The notes under the pieces were generated by a model. The model made no database searches. It was not told the origin of the DNA and saw only the letters and a list, made by a program, of their open reading frames with translations. A stretch of 64,000 bases of DNA from Actinomadura litoris (GTDB lineage: Bacteria; Actinomycetota; Actinomycetes; Streptosporangiales; Streptosporangiaceae). Made by a program: the position numbers and the translations under genes. Shown here piece by piece: positions 57,142 to 64,000 of the stretch (the stretch's first letter is position 1; every line of letters starts with the position of its first letter). The DNA is taken from positions 186,001 through 250,000 of the forward strand of contig NZ_WOFH01000002.1 in NCBI RefSeq assembly GCF_009733595.1, in the 5' to 3' direction.

Positions 57142-59925
57142 CTACTTGAGGGCGGCGGTCGCGAGGGTCGGGTCGCCGTCGAAGTCGAGCTCCAGCCCCA
57201 CGTACCTGTCGCTGCGCTGGGCGGCGCGTCCGAGCTCGGCGAGGGGGATCAGCGCCATGTCGTCCAGCGCGACCTTCTCGGCCTGCTTGTAGAGGTCGGC
57301 CCGCGGCCCCTCCGGGACGGTCCGCACCGCCCGGTACATCAGGTCGTCGAAGCGGGTGTTCTTGTAGCCGGCGAGGTTGTAGAAGGAGTTCTCCTCCGTG
57401 GCGACCCCCGTGCTGCCCAGCAGGCTCCACAGCATCGTGTAGGGCGTCGGGTAGTCGGGCGACCAGGCGAAGAACGCCAGGCCCGACGCGTCCTTCGCGA
57501 CGACGTTCTTGCGGTAGGCCGGGAAGTCCGAGGACCGCTGCTCGATCTCCCAGCCGAGCGTCCGCTCCAGCTGGGCGGCGACGACCGTCCCGAGGCGCTG
57601 GTAGGCGGGCAGGTTCTGCATGTAGAGGCGGACCTTCGTCCCCGGCTTCAGCCCCGCCTGCGCCGCGAGCTCCTTGGCCTTCGCGGGATCGGAGGCGTCG
57701 CATGACGGGCACACCCCCGGCTTCCCGAACCCGGGCAGCGCCGCCGGCACCACCCCGTGCGCCGGGCGGCTCACCCCGCCGAGCGCCTTGCCGATCTCGT
57801 CGCGGTCGAGGGCGTAGGACACCGCGAGCCGCGCCTCCCTGGACGACATCGCGCCCCGCGCGGTGATCGGCACCAGCATCCGCGCGGACGGCAGGAACCG
57901 CGTGGTCACGTTGGGCTGCCCCGCGGCCACCGGGTCGTCGTTGCCGAGCGGGCTCCACCCGACCTGGCCCGCGGCGAAGGCCGCGCGCCCGGCGGCGGTG
58001 TCGGAGTCCAGCCGGACGGTCACCTGGTCGAGCCGCGCCTGCCCGAACGCCCACGCGGTGTTGCGGGCCAGCGTGACCGACTTGCCCTTGGCGTAGGAGG
58101 CGACCTTGAACGGGCCGTTGCCGACGGGCTCCATGTTGTAGGTCGCGTTGTCGGCCTTGCCCGCGCTCACCGGGACGGGCGCGAACACCGGATCGGCGAG
58201 CCGCGCGGGGAAGTCGCAGTTCGGCGAGGTCAGCGTGACCACGAGGCCGCCGCCGCCGGTGACCTTGACCCCCGAGAACTCCGCCGCCTTGCCCGCCGAG
58301 ACCAGCGCGTACCCGTCGATGTCGGCCATCAGCAGCGGCGAGTCCCCGGTCGTGACCGAGGCGGCGCGGGCCCAGCCGCGCGCGAACGCCTGCGCGTCGA
58401 CCGGCGTGCCGTCGCTGAACCGCGTCCCCTCCTTGAGGGCGATCGTCCACGTCTTGCAGGTCGCGTCGGGCTGGACCGAGAGTGCGAGCCGGTTGCGGAC
58501 GCTGCCGTCGGTGGCCGTCTCGGTCAGGCCGGTGAACAGCTGCTTTCCCAGGAAGCGCGCGGTGCCCGAGATGCTGTGCGAGGGGTCGATCTCCGAGCCG
58601 GTGCCGAGATCGCCGCGGGCGGCCACGGCCAGGGTGCCGCCCGTCCGGCCGAGCGGGGCGGGGTCGCGGTCGCCGTCGCCGCTCATCCGCACGGCGATCA
58701 CCGTGCCGGTGACGACCAGCGCGACCAGCGCCGCGCCGCCCGCCCCGGCGAGCACGCCGATGCCGCGCCGCCGCTTCCCGCCGCCCGTCCTGTTCGGCTT
58801 TCGCGGGGACGGGTCTCCGAAGGGCGAGGTCGGCCCGCCGGAGGACGCCCCGTTCGACGGCCACGTGGGCCCGCCGGGCACCTGCCCCTGGAGCCCCGGC
58901 GCGGGCGCCATCGCCGGGGCGTGCGGCGCCATCACCGGTGCGGGCCCCGGGGGAGGAGGCGGGAACGGGGGCGGCAGCGGTGCGGGCGGGGCGTGCGACC
59001 CCGCCGACAGCCCCGCCGACTCGGCGGCGGCCTCGGCGCCCTGGTTGAGGATCGTGCTGTCGTGGGGCTCCCCGGCGTCCCCGGCCCCGGACGCGGCGCC
59101 CGGCTCCGGCAGGCTCCCCGCGAGCCGCAGCAGGTACGCCAGGACGTGCTGCGACTGCGGCCGCAGCGCCGGGTCCTTGGCGAGGCACCCGGCGACGAGC
59201 CCGCGCAGCGGCTCGGCGAGCGCCCCGAGGTCGGGCGGCATGTTGAGGATGCGGTGCATCACCGCGGGGATCGAGTCCTGCCCGAACGCCGGGCGCCCCG
59301 ACGAGGCGTAGGCCATCGTCGCCGCCCACGCCCACACGTCCGCGGGCGGCCCGACCCGGGCGCCGGAGATCTGCTCGGGGGACATGTAGGCGGGGGTGCC
59401 GATGGCGGTGCTCGACAGCGTGCCGGTGGCGTCCAGCGCCCGCGCGATCCCGAAGTCGATCACGCGCGGGCCGTCCGGGGCGAGCAGCACGTTGGCGGGC
59501 TTGAAGTCGCGGTGCACGACCCCGGCCTGGTGGATCGCGGCGAGCGCGGTCATCGTGCCGATCGCGACGCGGTCCAGGTCGGCGCCGGTGCGCGGGCCCT
59601 CGGCCGCGAGCACCTCCGACAGCGAGGGGCCGTCGATGAACTCGCTGACGATGTAGGGCCGGTCGCCCTCCACGTCGGAGTCCAGGACGCGGGCGGTGCA
59701 GAACGGCGAGACGCGCTTGGCCACCGCCACCTCGGCCGCGAACCGGGACCGGGCCTTGGCGTCGCCGCTGAACCGCGCGTGCAGCAGCTTCACCGCGACG
59801 CGGTGGCCCGGTTCGTCCTCGGCGAGGAACACCGTCCCCTGCCCGCCCTCGCCGAGCAGGCCGGTCAGCCGGTAGGGCCCGAGATGGGCCGGATCACCCG
59901 CGCGGAGAGGGGCGACCTCTGCCAT
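57142..59925 (-). CDS. Ser/Thr protein kinase fused to an extracellular oligopeptide-binding (SBP family 5) domain
   Basis: 927 residues. Kinase domain (1-270): Gly-loop 'GEGGQGTVF', Lys46, catalytic Asp140 in 'HRDFKPANV', Asp157 in 'DFGIAR'. A Pro-rich juxtamembrane linker (about 275-385) leads to one membrane helix (about 388-413). The outside part (about 429-927) is a complete ABC-type oligopeptide-binding protein: 'DPSHSISGTARFLGKQLFTG', 'WTIALKEGTRFSDGTPVDAQ', 'NGPFKVASY' and 'AVSYALDRDEIGKALGG' are the DppA/OppA family signatures. The architecture implies a receptor that binds a peptide or other ligand outside and phosphorylates substrates inside. No transporter genes are nearby. ATG 59925. 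Isolated from the next kinase by a terminator. Confidence 0.92.
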   Translation of the reverse strand: MAEVAPLRAGDPAHLGPYRLTGLLGEGGQGTVFLAEDEPGHRVAVKLLHARFSGDAKARSRFAAEVAVAKRVSPFCTARVLDSDVEGDRPYIVSEFIDGPSLSEVLAAEGPRTGADLDRVAIGTMTALAAIHQAGVVHRDFKPANVLLAPDGPRVIDFGIARALDATGTLSSTAIGTPAYMSPEQISGARVGPPADVWAWAATMAYASSGRPAFGQDSIPAVMHRILNMPPDLGALAEPLRGLVAGCLAKDPALRPQSQHVLAYLLRLAGSLPEPGAASGAGDAGEPHDSTILNQGAEAAAESAGLSAGSHAPPAPLPPPFPPPPPGPAPVMAPHAPAMAPAPGLQGQVPGGPTWPSNGASSGGPTSPFGDPSPRKPNRTGGGKRRRGIGVLAGAGGAALVALVVTGTVIAVRMSGDGDRDPAPLGRTGGTLAVAARGDLGTGSEIDPSHSISGTARFLGKQLFTGLTETATDGSVRNRLALSVQPDATCKTWTIALKEGTRFSDGTPVDAQAFARGWARAASVTTGDSPLLMADIDGYALVSAGKAAEFSGVKVTGGGGLVVTLTSPNCDFPARLADPVFAPVPVSAGKADNATYNMEPVGNGPFKVASYAKGKSVTLARNTAWAFGQARLDQVTVRLDSDTAAGRAAFAAGQVGWSPLGNDDPVAAGQPNVTTRFLPSARMLVPITARGAMSSREARLAVSYALDRDEIGKALGGVSRPAHGVVPAALPGFGKPGVCPSCDASDPAKAKELAAQAGLKPGTKVRLYMQNLPAYQRLGTVVAAQLERTLGWEIEQRSSDFPAYRKNVVAKDASGLAFFAWSPDYPTPYTMLWSLLGSTGVATEENSFYNLAGYKNTRFDDLMYRAVRTVPEGPRADLYKQAEKVALDDMALIPLAELGRAAQRSDRYVGLELDFDGDPTLATAALK

Positions 59926-59959
59926 CTGTGTCCTTTCCGGTGGCCGCTACCTGGGTCCC

Positions 59960-59994
59960 CCGGCCCGCCGTGGGACGTTCCCACGGCGGGCCGG
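59960..59994 (-). terminator. Intrinsic terminator after the 60000-61685 kinase
   Basis: A perfect 16-bp stem (59960-59975 with 59979-59994) closed by CGT. It begins a few bases beyond the stop of the upstream kinase gene on the minus strand and separates it from the SBP-fused kinase gene. Confidence 0.85.
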
Positions 59995-59999
59995 CCCCG

Positions 60000-61685
60000 T
60001 CACGACTTGCTGACGTACCCGTACGCGGACGCGCTGGCGTCGGACCGGTTCGTCCGCCACTCCCACCGCACCGACGAGCTGCCGGACTGGATGAAGGTGA
60101 TGTAGCCCGGCGCGCACTGCGACGTGGACATCCCCGACATCGGGGTCTCCTGGTACTCGACCCGGCTGCTGCTCTCGCTGCCCGACAGCAGCGACAGCCG
60201 CGTGATGCAGGTGGGGGTGCTGGTGTAGGTGTAGCGGGCGGTGCCGAAGGTGCGCAGCAGCGCGAACCGCACCTGGAAGCTCGACCGGCCCGTCCCGGCG
60301 CCCGGCTGGAGGCCGGTGCCCGAGTAGGTGCCGAGCAGCCCGCCCGTCGAGGACGGCGACGGGAGGTCGGTGCTGGTGGAGGTGGGGAAGCCGGTGCCGG
60401 GCGAGTAGGTCGGGTAGAACGGGTCGGCCTTGTCGTCGTCCCCGGCCGCGACGACCACGATGACCACTATCACGACGATCACGATCAGCGCGAGCACGCC
60501 GCAGCCGATCGCGATGACCGGCCCGGCGCTGGAGCGGCGCGGCGGCGCCCCGTAGGAGGGGGGCGGCGGCATCGCGCCGCCGCCGATCGGCGGCGGCGGG
60601 CCCGGCGCGTTCGGCATCCCCCCGCCCTGGTACATCGGCATCGGCGGGGGAGTGATCGGCTGCGGCGGCGGGGTGTGCGGCCCCGGCATCGGCCCCTGGT
60701 GCATCGCCCCCTGGTTCATCGGCATCGGGGGCGGGGTGATCGGCTGCGGCGGCGGCGTGTGCCGCGCGGGCGGCACCGGCGGCGGCGCGGGCAGCTGCGC
60801 GGCGATCCGGGTGCCCTGGTTGAGCAGGTCCTCCTGGCCCGCACCCGGGTTCGCGGGCGCGGCGCCGACGTGGCCGAGCAGGTGCAGCAGCAGCTGCGCG
60901 GCGGGCGGCCGCAGGCCCGCGTCCTTGGACAGGCAGCGCCCGATCAGGTCGCGGAGCGTTCCGGCGGGCAGCGCCGACAGGTCCGGCTCCTCGTTGAGGA
61001 TCCGGTTGATGATGACCGGCAGCGTGTCGGCCTCGAAGGGGGACTGCCCGGTGGCGGCGAACACCATCGTCGCGGCCCAGGCGAAGATGTCCACGGCCGG
61101 GGTGAGCGGGGCGCCGGTGAGCTGCTCGGGCGCGAGGTAGCCGGGGGTGCCGACGACCATCCCGGTGGCGGTGACCGCGCTCTCCTGCGAGTTCACCGTC
61201 CGGGCGATGCCGAAGTCGACGACGCGCGGGCCGTCGGAGGCGAGCATGACGTTGTTGGGCTTGAAGTCGCGGTGGACGATCCCGGCCTCGTGGATCGCCG
61301 CGAGCGCCGTCACCGTGCCGATCGCCAGCCGCTCCAGCTCGGCGGCGCCGCGCGGCCCGTTGTGCGCGACGACGTCGTGCAGCGAGGGGCCGTCGATGAA
61401 CTCGCTGACGACGTAGGGCTGGTCGCCCTGGACGTCGGCCTCCAGGACGCGGGCCGTGCAGAAGGGCTCGACCTTCTGCGCCGCCGACACCTCGCGGGTG
61501 AACCGGGCGCGCGCCGCCGGGTCGTTCGCCATCTGGGCGTGCAGCAGCTTGACGGCGACATAGCCGCCGTTCGGCGCCTTTCCGAGAAAGACGGCGCCCT
61601 GCCCCCCGGCGCCGAGCCGTCCGACGACCTCGTACTGTCCCAGTGCCCTAGGATCGCCTGGCTCCAGCGGAGCGGCATCCGGCAT
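60000..61685 (-). CDS. Ser/Thr protein kinase (PknB-like) with single membrane helix
   Basis: 561 residues. The kinase domain is a close paralogue of the neighbour with the same residue numbering: Lys46, Asp140 ('HRDFKPNNV'), Asp157 ('DFGIAR'), and the almost identical 'PFCTARVLEADVQGDQPYVVSEFIDGPSL'. A Pro/Met-rich linker (about 275-388) with repeated 'TPPPQPITPPPMPM' precedes the membrane helix (about 389-414). The 145-residue extracellular part is Ser/Thr-rich with a probable small beta domain holding three Cys/Thr clusters, unlike the SBP of the neighbour. ATG 61685 has GGAGGGTCAG upstream. Substrates unknown. Confidence 0.9.
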   Translation of the reverse strand: MPDAAPLEPGDPRALGQYEVVGRLGAGGQGAVFLGKAPNGGYVAVKLLHAQMANDPAARARFTREVSAAQKVEPFCTARVLEADVQGDQPYVVSEFIDGPSLHDVVAHNGPRGAAELERLAIGTVTALAAIHEAGIVHRDFKPNNVMLASDGPRVVDFGIARTVNSQESAVTATGMVVGTPGYLAPEQLTGAPLTPAVDIFAWAATMVFAATGQSPFEADTLPVIINRILNEEPDLSALPAGTLRDLIGRCLSKDAGLRPPAAQLLLHLLGHVGAAPANPGAGQEDLLNQGTRIAAQLPAPPPVPPARHTPPPQPITPPPMPMNQGAMHQGPMPGPHTPPPQPITPPPMPMYQGGGMPNAPGPPPPIGGGAMPPPPSYGAPPRRSSAGPVIAIGCGVLALIVIVVIVVIVVVAAGDDDKADPFYPTYSPGTGFPTSTSTDLPSPSSTGGLLGTYSGTGLQPGAGTGRSSFQVRFALLRTFGTARYTYTSTPTCITRLSLLSGSESSSRVEYQETPMSGMSTSQCAPGYITFIQSGSSSVRWEWRTNRSDASASAYGYVSKS

Positions 61686-62263
61686 CTGACCCTCCAGTGA
61701 CCCGCGGTGATGTTCCGCGATAGTGTGCGCCGGACCCCGCCGTGGGGTCGCGTCCGACGATCGCCGGACGGCCCCCGCTGGGGGCCCGCCCCCAAACCTC
61801 AGGCGGGCACGATATCGCGTTAGTTCAGACGTTTCACCGACGTGTCCGGTTCAGACGCCGACCGGTCGTCTTCGGGGTGCGCGGGTGGAGCCGCTCCCGG
61901 GGGCGCCGCCGGGCCGCCGTCCGGCCGCCGCCGGGGCCGCGCCGGGGCGACCGGGAGCGGGGGTGCCGGGTCGGCGCGCACGGGCGGCGCGGGACCGATA
62001 TGATCCCCGCCGCCGCCGTGTCGCGGTGGGCGCCCCTGTGCGGGAACGATGCGGTGACAATCTGCCGGGTATGTGACAGAAGACACAGTATGAGGAAGAG
62101 CTCCGGGTGATAGGTGTCACTCGTGGGAACGGTCGCGCCTCGTGTGTCGCAGGTCACCAACCGTGACAGAATTTCCCGCCCGGATCGGGCACAAGAACGG
62201 TCCCCCGAGCGTTAGTTCCGCGCGACGGGGCGCATAAAGCACTGAGGGGGATGGAGATAGAAG
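61686..62263. other. Long divergent intergenic region
   Basis: 578 bases without a gene I can support. On the minus strand CACTAT near 61720 could be the kinase -10 box. Two direct copies of GTTCAGACG lie at 61823-61831 and 61849-61857, and an inverted repeat GTCAC-CAACC-GTGAC at 62153-62167. Short open frames here lack codon bias and ribosome sites. No terminator hairpin or RNA gene recognised. Confidence 0.5.
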
Positions 62264-62560
62264 ATGGCGACCGACTACGACAGCCCACGCAAGACAGACG
62301 ACGACCTGAACGAGGACAGCCTCCAGGAGCTCCAGGCGCGGCGGGCCGACAAGGCCGCCAGCATCATCGACGAGGACCTGGACGCCGGTGAGGTCGCCGA
62401 GCTGCCCGGCGCCGACCTGTCGAACGAGGAACTCACCTTCCGGGTGGTTCCTCGGCAGGCGGACGAGTTCACCTGCACGCGCTGCTTCCTGGTGCACCAC
62501 CGGAGCCAGTTGGCCACCGAGAAGAACGGCCGGCCGATCTGCCGCGAGTGCGCCGCCTGA
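62264..62560 (+). CDS. DUF4193 zinc-finger-like protein
   Basis: 98 residues. The C-terminal 'FTCTRCFLVHHRSQL' and 'PICRECAA' give a Cys4 zinc knuckle, the hallmark of actinobacterial DUF4193 proteins (M. tuberculosis Rv2699c is a member). The N-terminal half is strongly acidic ('TDDDLNEDSLQEL', 'SIIDEDLDAGEVAELPGADL'). Proteins of this group are thought to act in transcription or translation, unproven here. ATG 62264 has GGAG-rich sequence upstream. The following gene starts 15 bases downstream. Confidence 0.9.
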   Translation: MATDYDSPRKTDDDLNEDSLQELQARRADKAASIIDEDLDAGEVAELPGADLSNEELTFRVVPRQADEFTCTRCFLVHHRSQLATEKNGRPICRECAA

Positions 62561-62574
62561 CCGGGAGCGGCCAG

Positions 62575-63405
62575 GTGACACGGGATTCGCGGCGACGCGA
62601 CGACGACGGGGTGGAGCCGGTGCACGGCGCCGGCTCCACCGAGATCGGCGAGCTCATCGGGAGGCTCGCCGGCGATGACGACATGGACCGCGAGACCCGC
62701 GGCCGCCTCCTCGGGCGACTGGCACGGCTACTCGGCCAGAACGCCCGCAGGATGGGCGCCGCGGGGTTCGCGCGCGGGCGCGTGCTCGCCGACCTGCTGA
62801 CCGCGGCGGCGCCGCACATCCCGATCCGCGACCTCGCGACCCTTCAGGAGCACCACCGCGGGCTGATGGGCGAGGAGCTCGCCGACCGCCTGGTCAAGGT
62901 GGCAGGCAACGCCACCACCGCCGTCGGCGCCGCGGGCGGCGCGCTCGCGGCGGTCGAGTTCGCCGCCCCGCCGCTGCTGCTGACCGCCCCCGCCCAACTC
63001 GCCGCCGAGACCCTCGTGGTCGCCGCGATCGAGGTCAAGATGATCGCCGAGCTGCACGAGGTCTACGGCGTCCAGGTCCAGGGCTCGGGCACCGCGCGCG
63101 GCGCGGCGTTCCTCACCTCCTGGGCCCGGCAGCGCGGCATCAACCCCCTGGAGGCCGGCTCGCTCACCAGCGCGCTCGGCACCGCCGCGAAGTCGGCCCT
63201 GCGCAAACGGATGCTGCGCGTCCTCGGCCGCAGCCTGACCACGATGGGCCCGTTCCTCACCGGCGCCGCCGCCGGTGCCGCGCTCAACCGCGCGGCGACC
63301 AGGGCGCTGGCCGCGAAGGTCCGCAGCGACCTGCGCGGCTCCGTCCCCGCCCCGCCGCCGCCCCCGCTTCCCGGCGAGCGCCCCAACCTGAGGTCCGCCG
63401 ACTAG
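62575..63405 (+). CDS. Helical hypothetical protein, EcsC-like
   Basis: 276 residues from GTG 62575. A variable charged N-terminus precedes a helical core with 'PIRDLATLQEHH', 'GNATTAVGAAGGALAAVEFA' and 'LTAPAQLAAETLVVAAIEVKMIAELHEVYG', which resembles the hydrophobic helices of EcsC-family proteins, and a second hydrophobic block 'GPFLTGAAAGAALNRAATRAL'. The Pro-rich tail 'PAPPPPPLPGERPNLR' is probably disordered. It follows DUF4193 in the same orientation and could be co-transcribed. Function unknown. Confidence 0.6.
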   Translation: MTRDSRRRDDDGVEPVHGAGSTEIGELIGRLAGDDDMDRETRGRLLGRLARLLGQNARRMGAAGFARGRVLADLLTAAAPHIPIRDLATLQEHHRGLMGEELADRLVKVAGNATTAVGAAGGALAAVEFAAPPLLLTAPAQLAAETLVVAAIEVKMIAELHEVYGVQVQGSGTARGAAFLTSWARQRGINPLEAGSLTSALGTAAKSALRKRMLRVLGRSLTTMGPFLTGAAAGAALNRAATRALAAKVRSDLRGSVPAPPPPPLPGERPNLRSAD

Positions 63406-63479
63406 GACGCCCGCACGCGCGGGCGTCCCCCTCGCCCGCGCGCCGCGCGTCCGCCCCCGCCGCCCGGCGGGGGCGGACG
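63405..63479. terminator. Tandem terminator hairpins between convergent genes
   Basis: First a 10-bp hairpin (63405-63414 with 63419-63428) overlapping the stop of the upstream gene, then a perfect 15-bp inverted repeat (63448-63462 with 63465-63479), both before the stop of the convergent DUF4235 gene at 63512. Confidence 0.8.
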
Positions 63480-63511
63480 GCCGTCCCAGGTGGCCGTCTC
63501 GGGCGGCGGGC

Positions 63512-63799
63512 TCAGACGTCGATCTTCAGGTGGGACGGCAGCTCCCCGGTGCCCTTGGCCCACTGGCGCGCGGCGGCGCGGGTCGCCAGCAGCCGCGCCA
63601 GCTCCATCCCGACGCCCATCACCACGGCCCACCCGATGGCCTCGGCCAGCGCCACGTCGGGCGACTCGGGGTTGGTCGGCGGCTCCTTGCCCGTGCTCTT
63701 CTTCCAGGCCAGCGTGATGGCCTTCTTCGCGACGAAGCCCCCCGCGAAGGCCGCGGCGCCGGCCATCACCCGATAGCCGATGTCGCCCTTGTCCGCCAT
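63512..63799 (-). CDS. DUF4235-family small membrane protein
   Basis: 95 residues. Two hydrophobic segments (about 10-30 and 49-70) separated by 'KKAITLAWKKSTGKEPPTNPE' identify the actinobacterial DUF4235 family, whose function is unknown. The C-terminus 'RLLATRAAARQWAKGTGELP' is soluble. ATG 63799 is the only plausible start. Monocistronic. Confidence 0.88.
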   Translation of the reverse strand: MADKGDIGYRVMAGAAAFAGGFVAKKAITLAWKKSTGKEPPTNPESPDVALAEAIGWAVVMGVGMELARLLATRAAARQWAKGTGELPSHLKIDV

Positions 63800-63923
63800 G
63801 ATCGTCCTCCAGTCGTCCGGTCTCGTCCGACGCTACCGGAACACCTCGTTCCGGGGGTGCCGGGCGCCGTTCGGCGGCGCCCCGCGACGCCGCTCGACCG
63901 CGTGCGCGGGCCGGCGATGTCAA

Positions 63924-63929
63924 TACCAT
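63924..63929 (+). promoter_or_regulatory. -10 box of a leaderless promoter
   Basis: TACCAT ends six bases before the ATG at 63936, with no Shine-Dalgarno sequence between them, which again fits a leaderless transcript. Confidence 0.5.
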
Positions 63930-63935
63930 TGGCGC

Positions 63936-64000
63936 ATGACAGAGCAGCCGCGTACCCCGAGCGTCCCTTCCAAGCCCTCCCTGGACGGCCTGGAGGACAA
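63936..64000 (+). CDS. valS: Probable valyl-tRNA synthetase, 5' end only
   Basis: Only the first 21 codons are in the window ('MTEQPRTPSVPSKPSLDGLE' then Asp). The 'VPSKPSLDGLE' opening resembles the N-terminus of the ValS type found in many actinobacteria, just before the first catalytic segment. The identification rests on this short match and is tentative; the rest lies outside the window. Confidence 0.45.
   Translation, partial: MTEQPRTPSVPSKPSLDGLED

Overview
This is a very G+C-rich chromosomal window (almost every third codon position is G or C) from a filamentous-type actinobacterium. The evidence is the developmental cell-division regulator SepH, a giant SARP/AfsR-type regulator, a GlnII-type glutamine synthetase, DUF4193 and DUF4235 proteins, the Nif3 / zinc-ribbon / RNase H-phosphatase trio next to rnpB that is also seen in mycobacteria, and abundant GTG/TTG starts with GTGA/ATGA overlaps. 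A member of the Thermomonosporaceae/Streptosporangiales (Actinomadura-like) would fit, but that placement is inference. No IS element, CRISPR array, integrase or tRNA gene was recognised.

Layout. 1-5 kb: the 3' end of glnII, a four-helix membrane protein, an unknown protein, a universal stress protein and a short RelA/SpoT homologue whose synthetase domain looks degenerate. 5.2-20.2 kb: the most unusual locus, a seven-gene operon in which every gene overlaps the next by 4-8 nt. It encodes two multidomain iterative PKS/PUFA-synthase-like proteins (NMO-NMO-KS-AT-ACP-KR and KS-AT-DH-PPTase-like), a free acyl carrier protein, an alpha/beta hydrolase with a hexapeptide-repeat N-terminus, a GT1 glycosyltransferase, a small membrane protein and what looks like a degenerate galactokinase. 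The simplest reading is that it makes and releases a reduced long acyl chain and glycosylates it: a secondary glycolipid or glycosylated polyketide of unknown structure.

20-31 kb: housekeeping and small membrane proteins, an M48 protease, the conserved Nif3/zinc-ribbon/RNase H operon, the RNase P RNA, an APH-fold kinase, and a lower-G+C two-gene insert (membrane protein plus nucleotidyltransferase). 31-38 kb: a SulP-STAS-carbonic anhydrase fusion, a highly disordered membrane-anchored protein, a PEBP lipoprotein, and ndh under a perfect Rex operator. 38-48 kb: a SARP-NB-ARC-TPR regulator, a DrrAB-like ABC exporter, two PH-domain membrane proteins and sepH. 48-54.6 kb: a membrane protein, an aldonolactone-oxidase-type flavoprotein, an MFS transporter, a lytic transglycosylase, ferrochelatase and an inositol monophosphatase-family enzyme.

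54.6-64 kb is dominated by signalling: a two-component system behind a triple direct repeat that looks like an OmpR-family operator, then two paralogous Ser/Thr kinases, one carrying an entire extracellular oligopeptide-binding (SBP family 5) domain. The window ends with DUF4193, an EcsC-like protein, DUF4235 and the first codons of what is probably valS. Many gene ends are separated by long perfect inverted repeats that act as intrinsic or bidirectional terminators, and several genes start at a consensus distance from a -10 box with no leader.
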